From assembly GCA_947000775.1 (NCBI GenBank), contig CAMQGK010000144.1:14910001-14974000 (forward strand): a stretch of 64,000 bases of DNA. Reading direction: 5' to 3'. Position 1 is the first letter of the stretch, and every line of letters begins with the position of its first letter. Made by a program: the position numbers and the translations under genes. Positions 1 through 13,100 of the stretch are shown one piece after another. Origin of the DNA: Pterois miles (lineage: Eukaryota; Chordata; Actinopteri; Perciformes; Scorpaenidae). A model generated the notes under the pieces. The model had not been told where the DNA came from. It saw nothing but the letters and a program-made list of their open reading frames with translations, and did not search any database.

Positions 1-782
1 ACCTGAAACTTGTCTGAAATAACTCTTCCTCCATAATGAATATTTTGTTACATCTATTTATTGATTGAGTAACCATGCTAACAGCATTGTTCTAGGGACT
101 GGTCAGTTGGTCCACTCTGGTCCAAACTGAATTGCCTCACTTTCTAATTATGTATTTTCACAATCTTTTAGTTCAACAGTTTTACAACAAATGTGATGTT
201 TTTGGCCTACGAAACCTTTTAAATTGACGAACATCATATGTGTAATTCATGGTGAAATTCAAACAGGATCAAAAAAATATTTGTCTCTCGCTGTTAACTG
301 CGGTTCATGTTTTTCTGAAATAAGGTCCCCTGGTGGAAGGGGCGGGACTTTGCCTGAGGATGTTAGCATGCTGATGTCAGCATTTAGCTGAAAGCACCAC
401 CATGTAGTACGGTGCAGCCTCACAGAGGCTCCGTATGCATTTGCGCGAGATAAACACAGTCTATTTTACTCATTTAAATTTTACATCAGATTTTTAAATT
501 TTTAATCAGATTCAGATTTTAGGACTACAATACTACTTGACAAATTACAGACATCCGCAATTATTTAAATTTACTACAGGTCCCCAGGTAATACTAGTTA
601 TGTGTGAATCTGCCATGTCTGTTATTTGTCAAGTAAAAATTACTATCTGCTAAATCCCATGAGGTCTCCTGTGAAAAGGGCTTTAGAGAACTGTCCATGT
701 ACATTATACGATTATTATGTCAACTGAAAATGATAACTGGTCCTATCTGGCTCCCTGACTGTTTTTTGTCGTTTGATTTCAG
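1..782. other. IL34 upstream flank
   Basis: No coding exon was recognised here. The stretch is AT-rich. From about 175 to 460 it carries a dispersed repeat that recurs in the same orientation at about 47590-47790 in LONP2 intron 2; both share the words AACATCATAT, GGATCAAAAAAA and CTGAAATAAGGTCCC. No TATA box or CpG-rich stretch was obvious near the presumed IL34 start. The end of the block (TTTGATTTCAG at 772-782) looks like a splice acceptor, so the true promoter may lie further left, outside the window. Confidence 0.5.
175..460 (+). repeat. dispersed repeat, copy 1 (partner at 47590-47790)
   Basis: The segment shares an ordered series of words with 47590-47790: ACATCATAT, then GGATCAAAAAAA, then CTGAAATAAGGTCCC, with comparable spacing and the same orientation. 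The family is unknown and no coding capacity is visible. Confidence 0.6.
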
Positions 783-1034
783 ACTGTCAGCAGCAGGGAG
801 ACAACAGAACCACAAGAGCCATAAACACCAGGATCTCTCTGCTGGCATGTTCCAGAGATGCTCAACGATGCAATGAAGACCTGAAGCCTGATAACCCATG
901 TGTGTGCCACCGAACACACACACAGAAGAGTTGCAGACACCAGTATTGTGTGCGTGGCCGGCCCTGTGTGTGTGTGTTTACACACTGTGCTGAGACTAAA
1001 GCACTGTGGAGTCAAGGACTTAAGCTCAAGAGTT
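783..1034 (+). other. IL34: probable IL34 5' untranslated exon sequence
   Basis: A pyrimidine-rich tract ending in CAG at 780-782 looks like a splice acceptor, so 783-1080 may be one exon whose first 252 bases are untranslated. In the IL34 frame a TGA stop occurs at 882-884 and no in-frame ATG follows until 1035, which supports 1035 as the start. ATGs at 847, 858 and 898 open short upstream reading frames. Alternatively transcription may begin inside this stretch. RNA evidence would be needed to choose. Confidence 0.4.
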
Positions 1035-1080
1035 ATGGTCCAACTGTTCACCTCAGTCTACCTGCTGGGAGGCCTTTTGG
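1035..1080 (+). CDS. IL34: IL34 coding exon 1
   Basis: It encodes the first 15 residues plus one base of codon 16, most of the signal peptide. The donor is GTAAGA at 1081. The frame is closed upstream by TGA at 882, and ATG 1035 is the first in-frame methionine after that. A repeat carrying a long GT tract begins about 10 bases past the donor. Confidence 0.9.
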
Positions 1081-1129
1081 GTAAGAGACGATTTGAAATC
1101 TGCTTGAATCCATAATATGGACTAAAAGA

Positions 1130-1176
<47 letters not shown>

Positions 1177-4100
1177 TACCCTTTCTGTAATTAGTGCTGA
1201 GCTGGGTTTTGTTTACGTCCCAGTGTAAAAAAAAAAATGGATCTCTGAAAGGAACAACAAAATCCGCAGGTTCAGTTGAGGCTGATGTGATGCGTCCACA
1301 GTCTGGCAGAGTTAGAAAAATCAAACGTGCAGATTCTGAAATTCAGTTATTTTAGTTTGAAATTCCCTCTTTGTTATTCAGTGGCTTGTGTTTGCTTGCT
1401 GAGCAATGGTAGAGGGATAGTAAGACAAAGAGGGGATATTATAAAGACAACTTGGAACATGCCTGTTTGCTTATCTTTTGAATGTGTTTTTACGCAGAAC
1501 AAGGACTGTACATTCACTTAGGCCAGCAACTGCCTGTGACTAATAGCTCTTTCAATTTACACATGGCCATATGAGTATTTAAAAGAAATATATTTAATTG
1601 CAATTAATTGTATGATTGTCCATAGTTATTCAGGAAAAATCACAACTTAATTATACATGTTTTATCTGTACAAAATGTACTTTAAGACATTTGTCTGGTA
1701 TTTAATACCCTGTGTGTGTGACAGGACTTGCCAGTGTTCTGTTGCAATCTGGTCATTTGGCTAAAAGAGTAAAAGAGACTATTGCTTTTTAATCTGTTTT
1801 GGCAGCAGTTGATATCATTGTTACTTGTAAACAGCATTGTTAGTTGTAACAGCACAACTTCATGGCATAGCCCCTCAAAAATGTCCTTATATGCCTTGAA
1901 AGCACATTTGTGCTACTGTACAGTATACTGTTTAGTTGACCTATGGACTACAGAATAGCAGGTTGCTATTATGGGCACAACTAACTAAATCTGCTGATTA
2001 TTTTCTACATTAATCAATTAATCCATAAGTCTGTAAAATGTAAAATCATTGTGAAGCCCCGTCATGGGTAGAATGATTGAATGAATAGAATGATTTAGTT
2101 TTGTCAGTCTATTTTCTGCTTGTTTTTCTTTCTAAAAAAAAAAGATAAATCAGACAAGTCAGACAGGATCTTAACCTTTGCATCACAGAGCCTGGCACCA
2201 TGTATGTGCTATTCATACTCAACCATGAAAATACAAATAGTTTATGCCCCTCAGGCTAAGCGCCTTGACTGAACTCCTTCTTCATAAAAACATGACTGTC
2301 TTTTTGAGATACATGTGGTTTGGAAAGTTCAAAGAAACAGAACCTCTCTGTGAAGAAACTAATCATAGCATTTCATTTAGAATCACACTGGACTGTAAAT
2401 GATCACATACAAACAGTTAGTATTATTATTATTAGTAGTTAGTCTTCATCTTCATCTTCAACCGCTTATCCAGGGTCGGGTCGCGGGGGCAACAGCTCCA
2501 GCAGGGGACCCCAAACTCCCCTTTCCTGGGCCACATTAACCAGCTCTGACTGGGGATCCCGAGGCGTTCCCAGGCCAGTGTGGAGATATAATCTCTCCAT
2601 CTAGTCCTGGGTCGTTCCCGGGGTCTCCTCCCAGCTGGTCGTGCCTGGAACACCTCCCTAGGGAGGCGCCCAGGAGGCATCCGTACCAGATGCCCGAACC
2701 ACCTCAACTGGCTCCTTTCAACGCAAAGGAGCAGCGGCTCTACTCCGAGTCCCTCACGGATGACTGAGCTTCTCACCTTATCTCTAAGGGAGATGCCAGC
2801 CACCCTCCTGAGAAAACCCATTTCGGCCGCTTGTACTCGTGATCTAGTTCTTTCGGTTATGACCCAGCCCTCATGACCATAGGTGAGAGTAGGCACGAAG
2901 ATTGACCAGTAGATAGAGAGCTTTGCCTTCCGGCTCAACTCTCTCTTCGTCACAACGGCTCGGTACAGCCCCCGCTGCTCCGATTCTCCGGCCAATCTCA
3001 CGTTCCATTGTTCCCTCACTCATGAACAAGACCCCGAGGTACTTGAACTCTTTCACTTGGGGTAAAGACTCATTCCTTACCTGGAGTAGACAATCCATCG
3101 GTTTCCTGCTGAGAACCATGGCGTCCGATTTTGAGGTGCTGATCCTCATCCCAGCTGCTTCACTCTCGGCTGTGAACCGATCCAGTGAGCGCTGGAGGTC
3201 ACAGACTGATGATGCCAGCAGAACCACATCATCTGCAAAGAGCATTAGTAGTTAGTATTATTATTATATATACTGAACAAAAATATAAACGCAGCACTTT
3301 GTTTCTGCTTTTATACACTGAGGTCAAAGATCTAAGACTTTTTCTATGTACACAAAAGCCCTATTTCTCTCAAATATTGGTCACAAATTTGTCTCAATCT
3401 GTGTTACTGAGCACTTCTCCTTTGCAAAAATAATGCATCCACCTCACAGGTGTGGCATATCAAAATGCTGATTAGACAACATGATTATTGCGCAGGTGTG
3501 CCTTAGGCTGGTCACAATAAAAGTCCACTCTAAAATGTGCAGTTTTATCACACAGCACAATGCCACAGATATTGCAAGTTTTGAGGGAGCATACAATTGA
3601 CATGCTGACTGCAGGAATGTCCACCAGAGCTGTTGCCTCTGAACTGAATGTTCATTTTTCTACCATAAGCCATCTCCAAAGACATTTCCAAGAATTTTGC
3701 AGTACATCTAACTGGTCTCACAACTGCAGACCACGTATAACCACACCAGCCCAGGACCTCCACATCCAGCATCTTCAACTGCAAGATTGTCAGAGACCAG
3801 CCACCTGGACAGCTGATGAAACAATTGGTTTGCGTAACCAAAGAATTTCTGCACAAACTGTCAGAAACTGTCTCAGGGAAGCTCAGCTACATGCTCATCA
3901 TCCTCACCGGGGTCTTGACCTGACTGCAGTTCGTCGCCGTGACCGACTTGAGTGGGCAAATGCTCGCCTTCAGTGGCGTCTGGCACTTTGGAGATGGGTT
4001 CTCTTTACAGATGAATCCTGGTTTTCACTGTACAGGGCAGATGGCAGACAATGTGGATGGCATCATGTGGATAAGCGGTTCGCTGATGTCAGCATTGTGA

Positions 4101-7100
4101 ATGAAGTGGCCCATGGTAGCGGTCGGGTCATTTTGAATGCACAGAAGTACCGTGATGAGATCCTGAGGCCCATTGTTGTGCCATTCATCCACCGCCATCA
4201 CCTCAAATTGCAGCATTATAATGCACAGACCCATGTTGCAATAATCTGTACACAGTTTCTTCCACACCTGTAAGGTAGATGGATTATTTCACTAAAGGAG
4301 AAGTGCTCACAATATTTGAGAGAAATAGGCCTTTTGTGTACATAGAAACTGTTTTTGATGTTTGACTTCATCTACATAAAAAAATGGGAACAAAAACAAA
4401 AGTGTTGCATTTATATTTTTGGTCAGTGTAGAAAATTTACCCAACACCTTTGTCTATTTTTGCAACATTGCCTTGAAGCCGTTGTCTGCATATAGAGAAT
4501 CTACACAGGTGTAGTGTTTTTTAACCTTAAACTTAACCTTAACCTTAACCTATCACCCTAGTTTTACTGCAGGCTATTGAGTTAATAAGAGCCTTAAACC
4601 CACACTAGTCAGAATTTTTTTGGCATCATTGGACAACAATCCCATAATAACCTTTCAGCATGTTATAACTCAAGTGTCCTGAGAGAAAACTAGACCTCTG
4701 CACCTCTTGGCTTTATTTTCAGGCTATAGAAAATCTCATTACAGGAAACTCTGGCCAGCCACAAGAGAGAGTGTTCCTCTTCAACAGAGGCAGCTGTCAA
4801 TCACTCGCAAAATCCGATCAAACGGTCAAACAACGCAGCGCTGATCAAATATGAATCAATATTCTGTCACTGGAATGCCTATTTCTTAGCTCAGATGTTT
4901 TCAGGAACATCTTGTAGTGAGACGTAAAATGAGAAATTTTCTCTGGCTGGTGGATTGTGATTGGTATTTCCTGATGTGAACATGGTGACGTTGTCACAAA
5001 CCTTTTCATTTTAGAGCTAAATAGTACAGTAAAATATGTTTCAGAAAACATTTTATGTGCAACGGTTTGATCGGCATTTGCGACAGATTGACAGACAAGG
5101 CTCCAGCTCGGCTCTGATTGGCTGTTTTGCTCCAGTCTGTGAAACCTGATTTTTTTTCACATTACCTGTCTCATGCATTACTATCAGGATATAGTGACCA
5201 TTTTATAATTTAATATAAGATGACTTATTCAGTCATATTTGCTCCAACCTGCCTACCCCAGCTTTAAGTTGTCCAATATTTATCTTGATCAGTGGAGGCT
5301 GGTCCATAGAGGCAGAGTGTTAACTGGATAGGGCTTTACTGGCCACACCATCCCTGAAGGACACAAACAGCTGCTCAGTGTGTCTGATGGGGACTGTGCA
5401 TTCGACATAACATGCTAACACACAAACTTGGCAAAGCAGGTGCAACTTTAACTACCTGTCCCCCTCATGGTGTGAAAGACAAAAAGCATCCAGCTGAGGG
5501 ATTTGGTCTGAGGGTAGCCCTGCTGCGGTCACCATGAAGCAGCAAGCAATTGGGTGCACTGACAAGGCAGTTAGTTCACACACTCTTTTAGCTGAGGTCA
5601 ATGCAAGCAGCAAAGCTGTCTTGAATGACAGCACCTTCAGAGAGGAGCACTCTAGAGACTCAAATGGACCCTTCACTGAGGTCTTGAGCACCAAAGTTTG
5701 CACTGCAGGGAGGAGGCACACATCAGTTGGCATTATCTCCTGGCCCCCTGGGAGAACTGCTTCACAAGAGGGTGCCCATTGACCACCTCTGCAGTGCCGG
5801 TCACCATTGTACCTACCGTATCCCGCCTCACCCTGCTGCACCCCGCTGCAGTTTGCCAACTGCCTGCTGCAGGACCATCCATCTGTGTTCTGACAGGGTG
5901 GTGTCGGGGGTTATGTGTCAAGCACGACCCCCAGACAAGTTGCAGGGGTCCGCTCTTCTTTCACTTGCTCATGAGCCCCATCATGGTTAGGTGTAAGAAT
6001 GATTGGGTCATGTAAAACATAGCCCAATCTTGGGCACAACAATGAGGTTGTTGAGATAAAAAGAAGACCCCTTTGCCGTGGTCATATAGTGGCTGCAGAG
6101 CCATGTCCAGACATCTGCTGAGCTGGAGAGGAGAGGGGAATGTGCTCTCTGAGAAATGTTATTTGTTTTAAGTCTGGACTTCTGTGGGATGAAGATGTAC
6201 CACACACCGATGAGATGTTCTCGTCATCAATCATCGGCAGATGTTGCCGGTGTATCAGCAGGGATGACCGAAGGCAGAGGTGCAGTGTTGGTGGGTGGGG
6301 CGGGAACCTCAACGGTGTCGATCTCGAGTTTCGGCTTGCTGTTGCTGTTGTCACAGCAAAGCATCATCGAAGTGTCTGAAGTGATCTCATTGCTGGTGGT
6401 GTTTAATCTTGGGCAGCTGAACACCACTCTCAGCATGGTCTACGCCGAGGCACTCAACGTGTGAAGATCCATGTTGGCACTCAGGCCAGGAAATGACAGG
6501 CACTGACAAGGTTCTGGGAAGTGGCAACTCCATCTGTGGAGATGAGCAGTGGGCAAATTGCTGTTTGCTGAAGAGAAAAAGGATGGCCAACAGCTTTGTG
6601 TGAAAATTTTTAGTGGGCGAATGCATGCTTGTGATTGAGGGAAACTGTGTGTTTTTAGTTACCACAGCATCAGCACTCTAGATTTATGATTAGCTAAACA
6701 CAGGTCATGTTTAACAGAAACATTCCCTGTTGGCTCTTCCTTTAGAATATTGACCCGTTTAGTCCTTTGTACAGTACATTGCTACATTTGGTTTTAATGT
6801 CCAACACCTGCAGCAAAGGGCAATGAAGTTTTCTTCACCCTTGACAATCATGTAGTTATAATAATCGCTATATAATAATAATAATAATAATCGCGGCTTT
6901 AAACGCATGCTGGCAAACTAAAGTGAAGATGATTAATTAACTGGGACTGGAATCAGGATTCCCAAATCACCAAGGTGAAGGTTTTCCCATTCCATTCCAT
7001 ACCTAATTACCTAATAATTCACATTTTACTGATTAACTTTTACCTGTATCTATATAAAACATTTATTTCAAGAGTACATTTTGTACATTTTCCATTCAAT

Positions 7101-10100
7101 TTTAAGATATCTTATGATCGAAACACTACAGCTTGTGGAAACAATGTAGTTCAAACTCTACCAATGATTGATTTAAAAGGTCGACACAACAGTCATTTTA
7201 CCACAACATTCAGTCTGACATCTGTTATATACTAGTCTCAGATGTCCCTAATGCCAGAACACAGTACTGTACAAAGGGAATATTGTTACAGCTACACGTG
7301 TCATCAACTGCGTGAAGTCTCAGGGTCTGTGTATGCTGGCGGTCTTGTTACTCAGGAATGCTTTGTGGCGTAATATACAGTGCAGACTGCCAGGAGAGAG
7401 AGAATTTGTGGCTTTTTCCCCTAAGCAATGCAAATGTTCAATCTGTTTGTTTTATTATGGTACTGTGATAAATGCAATGCCTGTTACATCAATTAATAGC
7501 ATTGTAAAGTTTTTAATATGTAAATATATACAGTATACTGTGTACTGTATAATTATGTTCTTGAGCTCAAACTGGGGTCCACATTTAGCTTGAGTGCAGT
7601 AGCCTATAATAATTAAAATAGCCAACTGAGTCAGTAGTCTTGGCTATGGCACTTTCTTTATCTGATTCTGCTCACTTGTAGGTGACTCACATCAAGAAGG
7701 TTCTGGGTTCAAACTAGGTCCGATCCAACTGGGACCCTTCGGGTTTGCATGTTCTCCTGGTGTGAGTTTTCCTTCTGCAGTCCACAGAAATGTGGGTTAT
7801 GTAAACTGGAAACTAATTATGTGAACATGAGTGTGGATGTGTTTGTTCGTCAGTTGTGTGTTGATACTGGTGACCTGACCAGCTGTTTCCTTGCCTCTTT
7901 GTTAATGCATTCTGTGATAGGATCCAGCTGTGCTGCAGCCCTGAACGGGATAAGTGAAAGTAGAAAATGGACAGAATGAAAAATGTCATTGTTGTCAGAA
8001 AAGGTTGATGAGGTTGTTAGAGAATGCATCATGTCACCTGTTGATCTGGAGAATAAAGTACTGCAGCCATGTACCTCACTGTGATTAGCTTCTGTGGGGG
8101 TTTCTGCATTCACAGCCCACCTGCCTTTAACCTTTCCTCTCTCCTACAAATATAGAGTTATACAGCTTTGAGTACTCAATGATTGACTTAACATAATATA
8201 GATGCAAGTTTCTTGCTGTGCATGTATTTTAGTCAGACTTAATTTTTAGAGTGATCAAACTCAGTTTAGTTTAGAAATGTGAAGAGTCTTTGGCGATTAG
8301 ACTCCATTGTTGTCACAATTTTAATGGGTAGTGATGCCATGTGTATTACGGGAGGTGGTGGTGGTGAGGAGATGAGGAGAGTTGGCTGAAGATATGGATG
8401 GACGAGATGTGGAGCAGGGCTTCTGATGAGCTCAGTGAAAGGAGCCCTAGTTGCTGGATGTGATGAGAACTGGAGGTGATTGGGGTGAAGGATGGTCATG
8501 TCGATTTTACACTGATATGACAACTGACAGCAGCCCACAAAGTTTGAAGTTTGACAACAAAAACATGATTGGCTCAGGGAGATGGTGGCAAAATCTGATC
8601 GGTTTAACTGCAATAGTCAGCTGATGGAGTGGAATCGAGACAGAGAGAGAGAGCGAATGAATGAGCGCATAGAGTCTTCCTGACTGAACTTGCTTCCTAA
8701 GCCTCATGTGTTTTGTGGGATTGTTAAGTTGGAGGTGGATTCATTTGTGTAAATGTTTTTGTGGGAATAGTTGATATAGGACACAGATTACATAAACATG
8801 GCAAAAAAACAAGACTGGGTCAAGTATATGGCTGGACCGTGTATGGTCAGTCTACGAATATGTGACTGAATTGTACAAATAGACAGTGGTCATTTCTATA
8901 ATGTTAAATGCAGCAGCACGTTTGCCAGATCCAGCAAGGATACTAAGGGATGCACTGCTCTACTCAACTGGCCGTTGAAACGATGACCCGATTGTGGAAT
9001 GTACCTGATTGTCCCTGTTTTTCTGCTTGCCATTTCAAACAGGAAACACCATGGCGGCCTGCTCGTAAAGTTTTTGTTATTCCAGCTAAACAATCCTGCC
9101 ACAGCTCATGAATCTCATTTAATTTTAGAACTAGATCACCTGCTTTGACAGCTTGGTCAAAATGTCACGAGCACCACACTGTTTGGGCTCATTTGTATAA
9201 CAGACTATTTCATGCTTTTTTCATTTGGAAAGAGCAATCAGTGAGGAAACTTCAACACTCAATCACTCAATCAACTTGTGCGTTGGTAGGGCTGGCACTC
9301 TGCGGTCCAGCCAAAGATTCTTGTGGTGGATTTAAGACCGAACTCAAGGTCACTCAGTTCAGTGAGAATCATCTGTGAGCAAACTAGAGGGACCTAGATT
9401 CAACTCCTGTGACACACACAAACTCAAAAGAACTCAGTTCCACTACATCAGTGTGTCAGTCTTTTGCTATGGGATCATCCACCCTTTGTGGTCATCTCCC
9501 AGGGACCAAAGACAGAAGGGGATGGTGGTCTTTTAGTTTATGGGGTGGATGTACAATTTGGCAGTTCTACAGATGGCAATGCCGATTCATCTATGACTAT
9601 ATTTACATGCACACTAGTTTTGCACTATTCCGAATATGACTTTATTCTGAATTTGCATTTAAACTCCATATTTTGTTTGGATATTCTGAATTAGGCCTTA
9701 TTCCAATTAAGACATGGGATATGCCGATATTATTGAGGTTTTAAGAGCATTCATTGGACATGTATACAGCGAATATGTGTCTCAGTTGGGGTTTTTACAG
9801 CAGTTTGTGACACATGGCGTCTTGCCCATTTGCAGCCAGCTCTGTGCGTTGCACACAAACTAACTAGCCGACAGATTGCAGAGATGCATGCCCAAAAGAA
9901 AATCATACAATTTTGGTCAGAAGGAGAAACACACCTACATTTAAACATTATGAAAGACTTGGATATCAACAGGTTTTTGGAAATGGGCTAATATCGCAAT
10001 GCCAACCTTTTCAAAAAGGTGGTTGAGGGAATGAACGAGGGAGGCTGTGTTAGCACGGTCAAACAAGTTCAACGCCGGTTGCGTTCTATGCACAGAGTAT

Positions 10101-13100
10101 GCACGGTTGCATGTTAATGGGAATATTTGTGGAATATTCATCTTCATTACCCAAGTGAACGGCTTAGTGAGTATATTGTCCTTTTCAGATTAAGCTAAAC
10201 ATATAAATGTAGTCACTGTTGATGTTGTTCATAACCTGCTTCTCTCCCAGTACCCATAGCTCACTGGTTAGAGGTGGGAGCATTTGAGTTTCTGGATAAA
10301 ACATCTATGCCTGAATAATTGTTAAATGGTAAGCAAGGAGCATGGTGAGAATGTTGTCGAGATGACTGTGAGGTTAGTTACATTTCCTTTAGCCTATGTT
10401 TCGGTTCAGAGATAAGTTTTTATAAAATCTAAAGTATTCCCACAGCACCAAGTGAACTTAGTGAAGGTGGAGATCGTCTTTCTCCATCTAAGAGAGAACC
10501 AGCATTTTGTTGGCCAAGAGCCAGAGTCACATTTCAGTTTTAAATGGTATACCCCTCACCTCCTGCGAAGTGCGTCTCTCTGTGTGTATTATATGTCTGT
10601 GAGTGAGAGGAGAAATGAGAGACGGTGAGAGAGCAGGAAATTTATGAGAAAAAGTGAAGCTACGGTATAAATTTAAAGTGACTAAAAGTGGCAACTGCTC
10701 GACCCACTTACACTGACATGATGCAACCAGCTAGCTAGACCTAGCGAAAGACTTAAGCCATACAGTCTGATCTTTATATTTAAATGATTAACTATTTTCA
10801 CTGGTCCAATTTTAAGCTGCTGAAAGTTGTTCAGAGCTGTAGAACTAGCAACTTTTTCCACACTAAAATAAAATTAAAAGTAAAATTTCTTAAAGGAAGT
10901 GTGTAACTTTTTAGCGGCTCTCTGAGCAGAAATGTAATATAACATTCATAACTACAGTATGTTTCATTGGTGTATAATCACATGAAACTAAGAATAGTTG
11001 TGTTTTCGTTAGCTTAATGAGCACTTTATATCTACGTAAGGAGCGAGTCCACCACATTGCGCCACCATGTTTCTACGGTAGCCCAGAATTGACAAAACAA
11101 ACCCTGGCTCAAGCGAAAGCTTTTTGTGTTTTAACATTAGCTTAATCTCACTATAGTTCTCCAACATGCTTGTGAAATTGCGGTAACATGAGCCGCAGAA
11201 TGCAAAACTGTGGTACTGCCAGGTGCCGTCTGAATTCCATTGCTCCTAAAGTACTGTTACTATGGTAAGGATGGCCTCTGAGCGAGCCGTACGCGGGTTT
11301 TACGCCAAGGTTTTGCACTCGGCCAGCCCGTTCTCACTCGCCATTTGGTAAGTGCCTCTCAGTGTCAGAAGCAGCAGTATGTGACGAACCAGGCTTTTAA
11401 CTAAATCCAGTGTAACCCAACCCGTGGTGTTATTTGACGGTCAGAGCAAGTGACGTAGCGTGAGAGTCTGCTAAGGGATGGGAGGTGGATGGGTCAAGCA
11501 AATAGAAGACTTTCAACCAGGAGACCAATGTTTGCGTCCCATGGGAAACTTGGGACATGCACGTTGACTTATTGTGTCACATCAGCCTTTAGTCTCGTGA
11601 CTCATGTGAACATGTGGAACGGAAGTTTATTTTGAAAGGACACTATGCACGTTATGAGCATATATTGACACACCAGCCAAAAATAACGCAAGAGGGGTAC
11701 CCGGCAGGTCAGTCTCCCAAGTTGGCAGTGAGAATGTGTTGACTCGGCAGCTCACGTTAACGCAGTCTTGAAAAGGGAGTAGTGAAATCAGGGACTGATA
11801 CATGAATATTTAAAACTTCAACAAATTGTTTTTTGGGAGACCGGGCTAAAAACATCAGGACACAGATATAGATGCATGGAAAGAGATGGATATGAATGAA
11901 CAACAGGGCAATCCTCAAATGAAGAAAAACAACATTGGGAAGATTTTATAACTGTGTCTAAAGATATCTTTGACTATGAGCAAATTGGCATTCACAAAGA
12001 AAGCCACTGATCAGCTTAACACAGATCATGTCTATAGAACATTGACCCCTTTAGTCCTGTTGTACCCCACATTGCTATGTTCGGTTTTAATGTCCAGCAC
12101 CTGCAGCAAAGGGCATATCTAAAGCTTTCTTCACCCTTGACAATCATGTGATTAATTAACCCCCATAATTGTCTGGCTTTAAAAGCATGCTGACAAACTA
12201 AAGTAAAGAGAAGCACTGATCAGGGATTAACCCGGGACTGAACTCAAGATTCCCAAATCATCAAGGTGAAGGTTCTCCCGTCCCTGCCTCCCTTCTTACA
12301 GGAAACCCCCAGCAAACCAAGTCTTTCTAGGCACAAGAACTCACTCAATACATTTACATTCATGCCAAATACATGTCAGATTTTAATTACAATTATAGTA
12401 CTGAGTAATTTTAATTTTAAGTATTTTTGGCAGGTAAACACTTCATTTTTTGTTAAATTTTTCAACTGTACTGAACATTTACCTGTAATACCTCCAGAAA
12501 CCTTATGATCAAAGCATTACGGCTTATGGAAAAAATGCAGACACGCTGTACTTTCATCTTTTTACCACCGAAGATTGATTTCAAATGTCAAGACAAGAGT
12601 CAGTTTACTACAAACACTGTCGGACATCTGTTATGTATTTGTTTCAGATGTCCTTGTAGTAATGCAAGAACACAGTACTGTACAATGTCTTGTACAATGT
12701 TTTACAATGTAAAACTGTTGTATATACGGTACTGTAGCCCAGCTTAGCAGAAATAAATTGTGACGTGCTTTAACCCTCTGAGACCCGTGGGATCACGGCA
12801 ATCCTGACCAACATTACAGTCTTTGTTCGCAAGGAGGTTCAATAACGTTCCAAAGTTAGGCTAAATTTTGGCGAGGAAAAACTGACATGGCCATTTTCAA
12901 AGGGGCTCCTTGACCTCTGACTTCAAACCCACAAGTCTCCCCTTTACTGACATGCCCACTTTATGATAATCACATGCAGTTTTGAGCAAGTCATAGTCAA
13001 GTCAGCACACTGACGCATATTTTTTATGCAGTACCCATGAGGGTTTCTGGACAATATTTATCATTGTTTTATGTTGTAAATAGATTTCCAGTAATAAATA

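Noticed and set aside
900..1115. An extended N-terminus for IL34 upstream of 1035
   Set aside because: The frame is open back to 885 but contains no ATG (position 900 is GTG), and the signal peptide starts naturally at 1035.
2923..3255. A 110-codon plus-strand open frame as a gene
   Set aside because: It is the antisense shadow of the LINE reverse-transcriptase fragment.
4521..4552. Telomere-like hexamer array
   Set aside because: The unit is CCTTAA, not CCCTAA, and only about five units long; it is a simple repeat, not an interstitial telomere.
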